Source: Hymenobacter lapidiphilus
GTDB lineage: Bacteria; Bacteroidota; Bacteroidia; Cytophagales; Hymenobacteraceae
Direction: 5' to 3'
Length of the DNA stretch: 33,780 nucleotides
NCBI RefSeq assembly: GCF_013377885.1
Contig: NZ_JABKAU010000040.1
Span: 1 to 33,780 of the forward strand
Below the pieces are notes generated by a model. The model did not search any database, was not told the DNA's origin, and saw nothing but the letters and a program-made list of their open reading frames with translations. Both the position numbers and the translations under genes were made by a program. Below are positions 18,801 to 27,431 of this stretch, one piece after another. Position 1 is the stretch's first letter, and each line of letters begins with the position of its first letter.

Positions 18801-20657
18801 ATGCCAGTAACCGCTACTACCACCCCTGCTTCCACTCCGGCCGTCCCCAACTCGGCTGCCTCTACTACCCCCACCGTGGCGGGTGGTATGGGTGCCCGGC
18901 CCCACGCTGGCGGCACCACGTTCCGGGTGTGGGCGCCGGCCGCTACCGCCGTATCCCTGGTAGGCCCGTTCAACGACTGGAACGCGACCACCCACCCGCT
19001 CGCTGCCGAAGACGAAGGCTACTGGGCTGCCGATTTCGCCGACCTTGGCCCCGGTACCGAGTACAAATTCCACCTGCTAACGCCCCACGGCGAGCAAACT
19101 AAAAACGACCCCTACGCTCGTCAGGTAACTCATTCGGCCGGCAACTCGGTGGTAGTGGACCCCAATTTCGACTGGGAAGATGATGCGTTTCAGATGCCGG
19201 CCTGGAATGAGCTGGTGATTTACGAGCTGCACATCGGCACCTTCTACACGCCCACCCCCGGGCAACCCGGCACGTTTTACGATGCCGTGGAAAAGCTCGA
19301 CTACCTGCGCGACCTGGGCATCAACGCCGTGGAAATTATGCCCGCGGCAGCCTTTCCGGGCAAGCTGAGCTGGGGCTACAACCCCGCTCATCCATTTGCC
19401 ATCGATGGCGACTACGGTGGGCCGGCCGGTTTTCAGGAGTTCATCAAGCAGGCCCACCGCCGCGGCATTGCTGTAATCCTGGACGTGGTGTACAACCATT
19501 TCGGGCCCGGCGACCTGGACTTGTGGCAGTTTGATGGCTGGCAGGAAAACGACGGCGGCGGCATCTACTTCTACAACGACTGGCGGGCCGAAACGCCCTG
19601 GGGCCACAACCGCCCCGACTACGGCCGCGAAGCCGTGCGCCACTACATTCGCGACAACGTGCTGATGTGGCTCGAAGACTACCGCCTCGACGGGCTGCGT
19701 TGCGACGCCATTGCCCACATCCGCAACGTAAACGGCACCACCGACCCGGCCCACGACCTGCCCGACGGCTGGAGCCTGATGCGCTGGATAAACGAGGAGG
19801 TGCGGGCAAAAATGCCCTGGAAAATCATGATTGCCGAGGATTTGCTGGGCGATGAATACATCACCCGCGCCCCCGAACAGGACGGCCAGGGCTTTTCGAG
19901 CCAGTGGGATGCCCGCTTCGTGTACCCCGTCCGCGACGCGCTGACCACACCCGACGACGCCGACCGCAGCATGGCGGCCGTGGCCGAGGCAGTGCTGCAC
20001 CGCTACAACGGCGAGTCGTTCCAACGAGTGGTGTACACCGAAAGCCACGACGAAGTGGCCAACGGCAAGGCCCGGGTGCCCGAAGAGATTATGCCCGGCG
20101 AAGCGGCCTCCTGGTTCCCCAAAAAACGCTCGACGCTGGGCGCGGCGCTGGTGCTCACGGTACCCGGCATCCCGATGATTTTTCAGGGCCAGACTATGCT
20201 GGCCGACGGCTCGTTTTCCGACGACCAGCCCCTCGACTGGGCCCGCGCCGAAGAACACGCCGGCTTGGTACACCTCTACCGCGACCTGATTGCGCTACGC
20301 CGCAACTTTGGGGGCCGCACCCGCGGCCTGCTGGGCCAGCACGCCGAAGTGCATCACCTCAACGACGAGCAGAAGGTGCTGGCCTTCATCCGCCGCGACC
20401 AGGGCGGGCCGGGCGACACAACGGTAGTGTTGTGCAACTTCGCCGACCAGAGCCACGACAGCTACCGCATTGGCCTGCCCCGCTCGGGCCGCTGGCATGT
20501 GCGCTTCAACTCCGATTGGGAAGGCTACGACCACGAGTTCGGCAACTTCGAAAGCGTGGACTGCGAGGCCGAAGCCGGCATCTACGACGACCAGCCCTTC
20601 CATGGCACCTTTGGCCTGGCCCCCTACTCGGTTCTGGTGCTCTCGCAGGAGCCTTAG
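18801..20657 (+). CDS. GH13 alpha-amylase-family enzyme with CBM48, branching-enzyme type
   Basis: 618 residues from the ATG at 18801; an ATG at 18792 is in frame and equally possible, and the frame is open further upstream. After a Thr/Ser/Ala/Pro-rich leader (about 1-35) comes a CBM48 module (FRVWAPAATAVSLVGPFNDW). The GH13 barrel has region I DVVYNH (from Asp228), region II with nucleophile Asp302 (GLRCDAIAH), region III with acid/base Glu346 (IAEDLL) and region IV with Asp417 (TESHDE). These fit a 1,4-alpha-glucan branching enzyme or a malto-oligosyltrehalose trehalohydrolase-like enzyme. The glycogen synthase gene starts 153 bases downstream on the same strand, which favours a role in making alpha-1,6 branches in glycogen. 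Distinguishing the two activities needs phylogeny. Confidence 0.87.
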   Translation: MPVTATTTPASTPAVPNSAASTTPTVAGGMGARPHAGGTTFRVWAPAATAVSLVGPFNDWNATTHPLAAEDEGYWAADFADLGPGTEYKFHLLTPHGEQTKNDPYARQVTHSAGNSVVVDPNFDWEDDAFQMPAWNELVIYELHIGTFYTPTPGQPGTFYDAVEKLDYLRDLGINAVEIMPAAAFPGKLSWGYNPAHPFAIDGDYGGPAGFQEFIKQAHRRGIAVILDVVYNHFGPGDLDLWQFDGWQENDGGGIYFYNDWRAETPWGHNRPDYGREAVRHYIRDNVLMWLEDYRLDGLRCDAIAHIRNVNGTTDPAHDLPDGWSLMRWINEEVRAKMPWKIMIAEDLLGDEYITRAPEQDGQGFSSQWDARFVYPVRDALTTPDDADRSMAAVAEAVLHRYNGESFQRVVYTESHDEVANGKARVPEEIMPGEAASWFPKKRSTLGAALVLTVPGIPMIFQGQTMLADGSFSDDQPLDWARAEEHAGLVHLYRDLIALRRNFGGRTRGLLGQHAEVHHLNDEQKVLAFIRRDQGGPGDTTVVLCNFADQSHDSYRIGLPRSGRWHVRFNSDWEGYDHEFGNFESVDCEAEAGIYDDQPFHGTFGLAPYSVLVLSQEP

Positions 20658-20810
20658 CGCCTAAGTGGCTGCCAGCTAGCCAGTAGCTACCGGTCGGCCT
20701 ATCTTTTCGGGCCGCAGCAGCACTTGTCAAAATGAATCTGGCCTGCCAATAGCAGTCGGCTACTGGCTCAAAAAGCTATATTGCTGTCTCTCCCACCCGG
20801 TTTTTTGCCA

Positions 20811-22673
20811 ATGTCCACTTCCTCGTCTGTTCCCGTTTCTGCTTCTGTTGCTGCCACTGTTGCCGATACCCTGCTGGTGGAGGTGGCCTGGGAAGTCTGC
20901 AACCAGGTGGGCGGCATTTACACCGTTATCCGCAGCAAAGTGCCCGCCACCCGGCAGGTGTGGGGCGGGCAGTATTGCCTGCTGGGCCCCTACTTTCCGC
21001 AGCAGGCCCAGGGCGAGTTTGAGCCCGACGACGAGCAGCTGGCTTCTTCCGACGACCCGTTTAGCCGGGCTGTGGAGGCCATGCGGGCACTGGGCTACAG
21101 CGTGCAGCTGGGCACATGGCTCGTAACGGGCCGCCCCCGCGTGGTGCTCATCGACCCATTTCAGGCGTACCCGCGGCTCGATGCCCTAAAGGCCGACCTC
21201 TGGGAGCACCACGGCCTGCCGGTACCCGCCGCCGACGATTTGCTGCATCAGGTAGTGGCCTTCGGCGAGCTGGCGAAGGTGTTTCTGCAGCTACTGGCTG
21301 CCGAAACCGCCCCACCCCAGCGGCTGATTGCGCACTTCCACGAGTGGATGACGGGCGTGGCCATTCCGGCCCTGCGCCGCGAGCAGGTGCCGGTGCATCT
21401 GGTGTTTACCACGCATGCCACGCTGCTGGGCCGCTACCTGGCCATGAACGACCCCAACTTCTACGACCACCTCATGCAGGTGGACTGGCTGGCGGAGGCC
21501 CGGCGCTTCAACATCGAGGCGGCCGTAACGATGGAGCGCGCCGCCGCCCACGGGGCGCACGTGTTCACCACAGTAAGCGAGCTAACGGTGCGCGAGTGTA
21601 TTTACCTGCTCGACCGGATTCCGGATGCCGTGCTGCCCAACGGCCTCAACATCGAGCGGTTCGTGGCCCTGCACGAGTTCCAGAACCTGCACCAGCAGTA
21701 CAAGGCCAAGATCCACGAGTTCGTGATGGCCCACTTCTTCCAGAGCTATTCCTTCGACCTCGACAAGACGCTGTACCTGTTCACGAGCGGGCGCTACGAG
21801 TACCACAACAAGGGTTTCGACCTCACGCTGGAGGCCCTGGCCCGGCTCAACTACCGCCTGCAGCAAAGCGGCCTGGAGGGCAACGTAGTGATGTTCTTTA
21901 TCACCAAGCGGCCCTTCACCAGCATCAACCCGCAGGTACTGCAAAACCGGGCCGTGCTGGAAGAAGTGCGCGAAACCTGCGAGGCCATTGAGCGGCAGGT
22001 GGGCGAGCGGCTGTTTTATGCCGCCGCCGCTGCCTCCGACGACAACCGCCTGCCCGACCTGAGCACCATGGTGGACGATTACTGGCGCCTGCGCTACCGC
22101 CGCACCCTGCAAAGCTGGAAAACCAACGCGCTGCCCCCCGTCATCACCCACAACCTCGTCGACGACCAGAACGACGACATCCTCAACTTCCTACGCCGCG
22201 CCAACCTGGTAAACAACCAGCACGACCGGGTGAAAATCGTCTACCACCCCGATTTTGTGTCGCCTACCTCGCCCCTGTTTGGCATGGAGTATGGCCAGTT
22301 TGTGCGCGGCTGCCACCTGGGCGTGTTCCCGAGCTACTACGAGCCCTGGGGCTACACGCCGCTTGAGTGCGTGGCCCGCGGCGTACCGGCCATTACCTCC
22401 GACCTATCAGGCTTCGGCGACTACGTGCTGCAGAACGTGCCGGCCCACATCGAGCAGGGTATTTTTGTGGTGCACCGCCAGGAAAAGAGCTTCGACGAAG
22501 CCGCCGAGGAACTCACCGACATGCTCTGGGAATTCGTGCAGCTTAACCGCCGCGAGCGAATCATGCAACGCAACAATGTGGAAAGCTCGGCCGAAATATT
22601 CGACTGGAAAAACCTGCGCGTGTACTACGAACACGCCTACCAGCTGGCCCTGGAGCGTGGTGGCTTCGCATAA
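20811..22673 (+). CDS. Glycogen synthase, GT3 family (eukaryote-type)
   Basis: 620 residues from the ATG at 20811; a TTG at 20781 in frame is less likely. The N-terminal motif VAWEVCNQVGGIYTVIRSK is the GT3 signature around the glycine-rich nucleotide-sugar loop. The retaining-transferase E-x7-E pair is Glu511 and Glu519 in EPWGYTPLECVARG, followed by PAITSDLSGFGD. GT3 enzymes extend glycogen from UDP-glucose, unlike the ADP-glucose-dependent GT5 GlgA of most bacteria. It is shorter than animal GYS proteins, lacking their regulatory phosphorylation tails. It follows the GH13 enzyme in the same direction, making a glycogen elongation plus branching pair. No glgC or glgP is in the window. Confidence 0.93.
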   Translation: MSTSSSVPVSASVAATVADTLLVEVAWEVCNQVGGIYTVIRSKVPATRQVWGGQYCLLGPYFPQQAQGEFEPDDEQLASSDDPFSRAVEAMRALGYSVQLGTWLVTGRPRVVLIDPFQAYPRLDALKADLWEHHGLPVPAADDLLHQVVAFGELAKVFLQLLAAETAPPQRLIAHFHEWMTGVAIPALRREQVPVHLVFTTHATLLGRYLAMNDPNFYDHLMQVDWLAEARRFNIEAAVTMERAAAHGAHVFTTVSELTVRECIYLLDRIPDAVLPNGLNIERFVALHEFQNLHQQYKAKIHEFVMAHFFQSYSFDLDKTLYLFTSGRYEYHNKGFDLTLEALARLNYRLQQSGLEGNVVMFFITKRPFTSINPQVLQNRAVLEEVRETCEAIERQVGERLFYAAAAASDDNRLPDLSTMVDDYWRLRYRRTLQSWKTNALPPVITHNLVDDQNDDILNFLRRANLVNNQHDRVKIVYHPDFVSPTSPLFGMEYGQFVRGCHLGVFPSYYEPWGYTPLECVARGVPAITSDLSGFGDYVLQNVPAHIEQGIFVVHRQEKSFDEAAEELTDMLWEFVQLNRRERIMQRNNVESSAEIFDWKNLRVYYEHAYQLALERGGFA

Positions 22674-22857
22674 CGAGTAGGGAAATATAGTATCTACTTT
22701 TGGCACTTTTCAGGCTAATCTGCCGTGGCCCTTAACCTGCGGATTGGCCTGAAAATTATATGACACTCATTCAGTATATTTCATTTATAGGGTGGCAGTA
22801 TAATCTCACCAAATAATTATCCTTTTTTGCGAATCTTTTATTTCAGCGTTACCTCCC

Positions 22858-23373
22858 ATGACTACTCGTGACCTATTCATTATCATCCTGAGGATTATTG
22901 GACTGTTCTTCTTCAAGGATTTAGTAATAAGCTCAGCAGGGGTTATGCCTTTGCTTAGTTCATTTGGTTTAACTGACGATCCTTCACTGAAGCTAATGGC
23001 TTTAATGTCAGTAGTGGTAGGTATAGGAATATATATCGTTCTATTATATTTCTTTATCTATCGAGCCGAATGGTTGGTAGATAAGTTGCGTCTTACTGAA
23101 GGAATCCCGAACGTACTACCCTTGGCAATACACCGCTCTACGGTATTAAGTATTGCTATTTTCGTTATAGGTGGCTTAATATTATCTACCGAAATCCCAA
23201 ACCTATGTCGCTTGTTATTCATGTATGCACAGGAGCGAAATATTGGCGAAAGGAATTCTGATATTTCGGACTATTTATTACTCACGATTGTAAAAGTAGT
23301 AATAGGGGTCATTTTAATTAACAAGCAGCGGCAACTTGTTGCTTTTATTGAGGCGCGGCGCAAGCATTTGTAG
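22858..23373 (+). CDS. Uncharacterised membrane protein in an AT-rich island
   Basis: 171 residues with four predicted membrane segments at about 5-30, 45-70, 95-115 and 135-155 (IIILRIIGLFFFKDLVI, VVVGIGIYIVLLYFFIY, STVLSIAIFVIGGLI, YLLLTIVKVVIGVILI). The gene and its 184-base upstream gap are visibly AT-rich, with codons such as ATA, TTA and AGG that neighbours avoid, which suggests recent acquisition. No known domain is recognised, and no partner gene with similar composition lies next to it. The ATG is preceded by a plain AT-rich leader with no obvious promoter box. Confidence 0.75.
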   Translation: MTTRDLFIIILRIIGLFFFKDLVISSAGVMPLLSSFGLTDDPSLKLMALMSVVVGIGIYIVLLYFFIYRAEWLVDKLRLTEGIPNVLPLAIHRSTVLSIAIFVIGGLILSTEIPNLCRLLFMYAQERNIGERNSDISDYLLLTIVKVVIGVILINKQRQLVAFIEARRKHL

Positions 23374-23428
23374 GCCCAGAAGCCTTACTACCGGTGCAGA
23401 CATTCCCGCTCCCATTGCCACTCGCCCC

Positions 23429-24259
23429 ATGAAACGCGCCCTTCCGGTTCTGCTGCTGCTGATGGCCGCCACGGCAGGGCTGGCCGGCGAGTTCTGGCTG
23501 GAGCCGGCGCGGTTTGTAGTGGCCCCCGGCACGCGCATACACCTGCGGCGGCTGGCTGGCGAAGATTTCCAAGGCCAGCCCTGGGGCGGCCGCCGCGCCC
23601 GCCTGGAGCTACTGCGGCACTACGCCCCCGGCGCGGCCCCCACCGATTTGCTGGCTGCTGCCGCCACTCCCGATACCATCCAAAGCACCGTTACGCTGCG
23701 CCAGCCCGGCACCCACCTTGTGGCGCTGGTCACCAACAACGCCCTCATCACGCTGGAGGCCGATAAGTTCTCTGCTTATCTGCACCAGGAGGGCCTCGAC
23801 AACGTGCTGGCCCTGCGCGAGCAGCGGGGCCACACCGACCAGCCCGGCCGCGAGGCCTACCGGCGCTGTGCTAAAACCCTGGTGCAGGCCGGCCCGCCCT
23901 CCCCCACCGATACGGCCAGCGCCTGGGCCCGGCCGGTGGGCCTACCGCTGGAGTTGGTGCCCGAGCAGAACCCCTACACCCTGGGTCCTGAGGGCGCACT
24001 CACAGTGCGCGTGCTGCGGGCCGGCCAGCCGGTGCCGGGCCAGTTGGTGCTCCTGTGGCGGCGTGGTGCCCAGCCCCGGGCGCTGCTGCAGAAACTTCGC
24101 AGCAACCAAAACGGTCGGGTGTTGTTACATTTGTCCGGCCCTGGCCAGTATCTTGTCAGCACCGTGCACATGGAAAGCGCACTGGCCGCTTCCGGGGCCG
24201 ACTGGCAGAGTACGTGGAGCACGTTGACCTTCGGGGTACCGGGAAAAACCCGGTATTAA
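23429..24259 (+). CDS. DUF4198 family secreted protein
   Basis: 276 residues. The ATG at 23429 opens on a signal peptide (MKRALPVLLLLMAATAGLAG); the upstream open frame overlaps the AT-rich gene and is ignored. The mature start EFWLEPARFVVAPGTRIHLRR is the typical DUF4198 opening, and the second half carries VGLPLELVPEQNPYTL and a beta-sandwich with VLRAGQPVPGQLV and GQYLVSTVHM. DUF4198 proteins are periplasmic, often near metal-uptake genes (the NikM-like group), but no such gene is near, so a metal role is not claimed. It has the high GC of the region, unlike the gene before it. Confidence 0.82.
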   Translation: MKRALPVLLLLMAATAGLAGEFWLEPARFVVAPGTRIHLRRLAGEDFQGQPWGGRRARLELLRHYAPGAAPTDLLAAAATPDTIQSTVTLRQPGTHLVALVTNNALITLEADKFSAYLHQEGLDNVLALREQRGHTDQPGREAYRRCAKTLVQAGPPSPTDTASAWARPVGLPLELVPEQNPYTLGPEGALTVRVLRAGQPVPGQLVLLWRRGAQPRALLQKLRSNQNGRVLLHLSGPGQYLVSTVHMESALAASGADWQSTWSTLTFGVPGKTRY

Positions 24260-24318
24260 ATCCGAAAGCCAGCTTTTTCGGCATTCACTCCGGGTTTACG
24301 CCCAACGGCTTTTTTTGC

Positions 24319-24327
24319 TACCTTCGC
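24319..24327 (+). promoter_or_regulatory. Candidate -7 box (TACCTTCGC) for the STAS gene
   Basis: TACCTTCGC matches the Bacteroidota TAnnTTyG element, with GTTTACG at 24294-24300 at about the right -33 distance. It lies 34 bases before the ATG at 24362 in the 102-base gap after the DUF4198 gene. Confidence 0.5.
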
Positions 24328-24361
24328 AACTACTCCCAAAACAACCGAACCGACCTGCGGT

Positions 24362-24736
24362 ATGAAGTACTCCATCGATAAAAAAGAAACCTACACTATC
24401 ATCACGATTGACGAGAAAAAGCTCGACACCACTGTCGCGCCCGATTTGAAGTCGGAATTCGTGAAGCTCAATGCCGAGGGCATTAACAACCTGATTCTGG
24501 ACCTGAGCAACGTGAAATACACCGATTCGTCGGGCCTGAGCTCCATCCTGATTGCCAACCGCCTGTGCAACTCGACCGGCGGCCTGCTGGTAATGACTGG
24601 CCTGCAGGACCACGTAATGAAGCTCATCACCATCAGCAAGCTCGAATCGGTACTGCACATTCTGCCCACCGTAGAAGAAGGTATCGACCGCATCTTCCTG
24701 CACGCCATCGAGCGCGACCTCACCAGCAAGGAGTAA
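24362..24736 (+). CDS. STAS-domain protein, anti-sigma-factor-antagonist type
   Basis: 124-residue single STAS domain of the SpoIIAA/RsbV kind: beta strands MKYSIDKKETYTIITID, the INNLILDLSNVKYTDSSGLS core and a C-terminal helix. The Ser pair 56-57 after Asp55 is at the position phosphorylated in SpoIIAA (the second serine corresponds to its Ser58), so regulation by a serine kinase is plausible. No anti-sigma kinase or sigma factor gene is nearby. The RNase Z gene follows on the same strand after a 111-base gap occupied by a palindrome; I recall this gene pair from other Bacteroidota but cannot check it here. Confidence 0.9.
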   Translation: MKYSIDKKETYTIITIDEKKLDTTVAPDLKSEFVKLNAEGINNLILDLSNVKYTDSSGLSSILIANRLCNSTGGLLVMTGLQDHVMKLITISKLESVLHILPTVEEGIDRIFLHAIERDLTSKE

Positions 24737-24742
24737 TTTTTT

Positions 24743-24836
24743 GGCTGCAAGCTATAAGCTGCAAGCTGCAAGCCTTCGTTCTGCCGACTCGTTCTCAGAA
24801 CCAAAGCTTACAGCTTGCAGCTTATAGCTTGTAGCC
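24743..24836. repeat. 31-bp near-perfect palindrome made of TGCAAGC/AAGCTATAAGCT words
   Basis: Arms 24743-24773 and 24806-24836 are complementary over 31 bases with two mismatches and a 32-base spacer. Each arm is built of repeated words (GCTGCAAGC, CTATAAGC). It fills most of the gap between the STAS and RNase Z genes, ending 11 bases before the RNase Z start, so a hairpin in the mRNA could affect RNase Z translation. A short T run precedes it, which does not suit termination of plus-strand transcription. Confidence 0.85.
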
Positions 24837-24847
24837 TTATTCACCCT

Positions 24848-25765
24848 ATGGAGTTTGAGCTGAAAATCCTCGGCAGCGCCTCGGCCACCCCGTTTCTCGA
24901 CCGCCACCACACGGCCCAGGTGCTGAACGTGAACGGCATGCCCTACCTCATCGACTGCGGCGAGGGCACCCAGCGGCGGCTGCTGGAGTACAAGCTGCGG
25001 CCCCAGCGGCTGCAGAATATCTTCATCAGCCACCTGCACGGCGACCATTTTTTCGGGCTGTTCGGGCTGCTGGGCACCATGAACCTAACCGGCCGCACCG
25101 AGCCGCTGCACCTTTTCGGCCCGGCCGGCCTCGACGAAATTCTCACCACCCAGTTCCGGCACTCGCACACCCACCTCAACTTCACGCTCGAATTCACGGC
25201 CGTCGACACCACCGCGCACCATCTTATTTTCGAGGATAAAAACCTCACGGTGCATACGCTGCCCATGCGCCACCGCATTCCGTGCTGCGGCTACCTGTTC
25301 CGCGAGAAACCCAAGCGCCGCCGGTTGCTGGCCGGGCAGCTACCCGCCGGCCTTACGCCCGCCCAGCTCACGGCCCTCACGCTGGGCGAAGATGTACGCG
25401 ACGAATCCGGCCAGGTGCTGGCCCTCAATGCAGCCGTTACCACCGAGCCCAAACGCGCCCGCAGCTACGCCTTCTGCTCCGATACGCTCTACACCGAAAC
25501 CCTGGCCGAACTGGTGCAGGGCGTAGACTTACTTTACCACGAGGCCACGTTTCTGGACGATATGCGGGAGCGGGCGGCCATTACCCACCACAGCACCGCC
25601 CGCCAGGCCGGACTACTGGCCCGCCGCGCCGAGGTGCAGCGCCTGCTCATCGGCCACTTCAGCAGCCGCTACCGCGACTTGGAGCCGCTGCTAGCCGAGG
25701 CCCGCACCCAGTTCCCCTGGACCAGCTTGGCCGTGGAAGGCAGCACGTTCTCGGTGGCTGAGTAA
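24848..25765 (+). CDS. rnz: Ribonuclease Z
   Basis: 305 residues, the usual length of short-form RNase Z, which removes the 3' trailer of tRNA precursors. The ATG at 24848 is chosen over an upstream TTG at 24815 that would start inside the palindrome arm. The metal-binding motif SHLHGDH (His62, His64, Asp66, His67) is present. Further family features are the N-terminal MEFELKILGSASATP, IDCGEGTQRR, the exosite-like arm with RHRIPCCGYLFREK, the DLLYHEATF motif and the late LLIGHFSSRY histidine motif. It is cytoplasmic and probably co-transcribed with the STAS gene. Confidence 0.94.
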   Translation: MEFELKILGSASATPFLDRHHTAQVLNVNGMPYLIDCGEGTQRRLLEYKLRPQRLQNIFISHLHGDHFFGLFGLLGTMNLTGRTEPLHLFGPAGLDEILTTQFRHSHTHLNFTLEFTAVDTTAHHLIFEDKNLTVHTLPMRHRIPCCGYLFREKPKRRRLLAGQLPAGLTPAQLTALTLGEDVRDESGQVLALNAAVTTEPKRARSYAFCSDTLYTETLAELVQGVDLLYHEATFLDDMRERAAITHHSTARQAGLLARRAEVQRLLIGHFSSRYRDLEPLLAEARTQFPWTSLAVEGSTFSVAE

Positions 25766-25847
25766 GGGCCCGGAAACCGCAAGAAGCTAAAGCAGCCCGT
25801 CATGCTTGTTTTGTCCTTCAACCTTCTTCGTACCCTCCTGCTCCCCC

Positions 25848-26600
25848 ATGCCCGCCAAAACCTTCGCGCACAAAAAACAGCAGCTCTACCTAGTGCTCAG
25901 CGGTATTTTTATCGTGAATGCGCTGCTGGCCGAAATTATTGGAGTGAAGATTTTTTCGGTGGATAAGCTGATGGGGCTGCCCGGCAACCTCACGGCGGGC
26001 GTCATCATCTGGCCCGTGGTATTCATCACCACCGACATCATCAACGAGTACTTTGGGCGTGCGGGCGTGCTGCGCATCAGCTTCCTCACGGTGGGTCTCA
26101 TTCTGTACGCCTTCCTCGTAATTCTGGCTACGACCGAGCTGCCGCCGGCCCAGTTCTGGCTCGATGTAAACAGCACCGATTCGCAGGGCCGGCCATTCAA
26201 CATCGATTTTGCTTACCACAGCATTTTTCGGCAGGGGCTGGGCATTATCATCGGCTCGCTCGTGGCCTTTGTTATCGGGCAGCTGCTCGATGCCAGCATC
26301 TTTCAGTGGTTCCGGCGCGTGGCAGGCGGACGTTACGTCTGGCTGCGGGCCACCGGCTCCACGCTCGTCTCCCAGCTCGTCGATTCGGTGGTCGTGCTGT
26401 TCGTGGCTTTTTATGTGTTCGGTAACTGGACGCTGGACCAAGTGCTGGCTGTAGCCAACACCAATTACTGGTATAAATTTGCGGCAGCCGTTCTGCTCAC
26501 GCCCGTGCTCTACCTCGCCCACTATGTCATCGACCGATACCTGGGCCGCGAGGAAACAGAGGCGCTACAGGAGCAGGCGGAAGCTGATATCAGCGTGTAA
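25848..26600 (+). CDS. Queuosine precursor transporter (QPT/YhhQ family)
   Basis: 250-residue inner-membrane protein with about six hydrophobic segments. The ATG at 25848 gives MPAKTFAHKKQQLYLVLSGIF; the frame extends upstream to 25806 without an obvious better start. Family features include the first-helix LLAEIIGVKIF, GVIIWPVVFITTDIINEYFG, and the later LRATGSTLVSQLVDSVVVLF. YhhQ-type proteins import queuosine precursors such as preQ0 or preQ1 for tRNA modification, in line with the neighbouring tRNA-related genes (RNase Z before, tryptophanyl-tRNA synthetase after), though that clustering may be chance. The next gene starts 11 bases after its stop, so they are probably co-transcribed. Confidence 0.92.
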   Translation: MPAKTFAHKKQQLYLVLSGIFIVNALLAEIIGVKIFSVDKLMGLPGNLTAGVIIWPVVFITTDIINEYFGRAGVLRISFLTVGLILYAFLVILATTELPPAQFWLDVNSTDSQGRPFNIDFAYHSIFRQGLGIIIGSLVAFVIGQLLDASIFQWFRRVAGGRYVWLRATGSTLVSQLVDSVVVLFVAFYVFGNWTLDQVLAVANTNYWYKFAAAVLLTPVLYLAHYVIDRYLGREETEALQEQAEADISV

Positions 26601-26611
26601 AGCCCTTTAGT

Positions 26612-27277
26612 ATGATGCGTATTTTTTTGCTGGCTTCCATTCTTCTAATCAGTGGATTAATGCTGGAAGCGCGGGCACAAACAGGCGACAATACGATTAT
26701 TATTGGCCCTGGTGAACCGGGGTACTACATTCTCACGGATAACCGAATCAGGCAGTATCCGGCCAGGCTCAAGGTTTACGCAAGCCAATTGGTTGCCAAA
26801 GATGAGCAGGGTAAGGTCAGCAAATGGAAACCAGAAGAGGTGTACTATGTACGCACGGCCAAACAGCGGTTCATTGCCCTCCAGGATTTCAGCATAAAAA
26901 ACACGTTTGGCTACCTGGAAATAAAAAGGCCAGTTTTCGTGCAGCTCCTCGACAGCGGTACCTTTTGCCTGATGCGCTACGACAACGGCTACCTTCACGA
27001 CGGCAGCCGCCTTCCTGCGCTATTGCTTGCCCGAACCGGGGCCGAGGAGCGGCCGCTTACCATTCCCTACGATGCTTCTTCGGGAATAGGAAAGCACTTG
27101 GGCGCGGGTAAAAAGTTTCGCGAAGCGCTGGCCCCCTACGTTACCACCCGCCCGGACCTGCTGCAGCTCTTGGATGAGAAGAAAATATCCATCGACAACC
27201 TCGCTTTCTTTGTCCGGGCCATTAATACAGGCAGGCCCTTTGATGGCCCTATCGCGAAGCCCTCGGATTTGGATTAG
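26612..27277 (+). CDS. Secreted protein of unknown function, 221 residues
   Basis: The ATG at 26612 (a second at 26615) opens on a signal peptide, MMRIFLLASILLISGLMLEARAQ. The mature part has GEPGYYILTDNRIRQYPARL and KPEEVYYVRTAKQRFIALQDF, then a C-terminal helical region including REALAPYVTTRPDLLQLLDEKK. This arrangement resembles Bacteroidota periplasmic proteins in which a surface-like beta domain is followed by a helical tail, but I cannot name a family. It follows the queuosine transporter by 11 bases. Codon use is slightly less GC-rich than that of the neighbours. Confidence 0.78.
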   Translation: MMRIFLLASILLISGLMLEARAQTGDNTIIIGPGEPGYYILTDNRIRQYPARLKVYASQLVAKDEQGKVSKWKPEEVYYVRTAKQRFIALQDFSIKNTFGYLEIKRPVFVQLLDSGTFCLMRYDNGYLHDGSRLPALLLARTGAEERPLTIPYDASSGIGKHLGAGKKFREALAPYVTTRPDLLQLLDEKKISIDNLAFFVRAINTGRPFDGPIAKPSDLD

Positions 27278-27431
27278 AGTCAGCCCGCCCCAGCAACTAC
27301 CATCCGTTGAAACCTGAATCAGCTGATGAGCAATTCGGAGAATAAATGGTAGATGCGCCACATTCTGCATGCATACTTACTTACAACATCAGGCTAACGG
27401 CTAACCGCTGCTGGCTAATACCTTAAGACTC

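Noticed and set aside
19077..20273. Long antisense open frame opposite the GH13 gene
   Set aside because: Third-position GC bias makes long antisense frames; the translation has no domain and lies fully opposite a well-supported enzyme gene.
19904..20686. Plus-strand alternate frame over the end of the GH13 gene
   Set aside because: Arg/Pro-rich shadow of the enzyme frame, with no start context and no motifs.
27278..27431. Riboswitch or T-box leader before trpS
   Set aside because: No conserved T-box sequence, terminator-antiterminator pair or other recognisable aptamer was seen in the 154-base gap.
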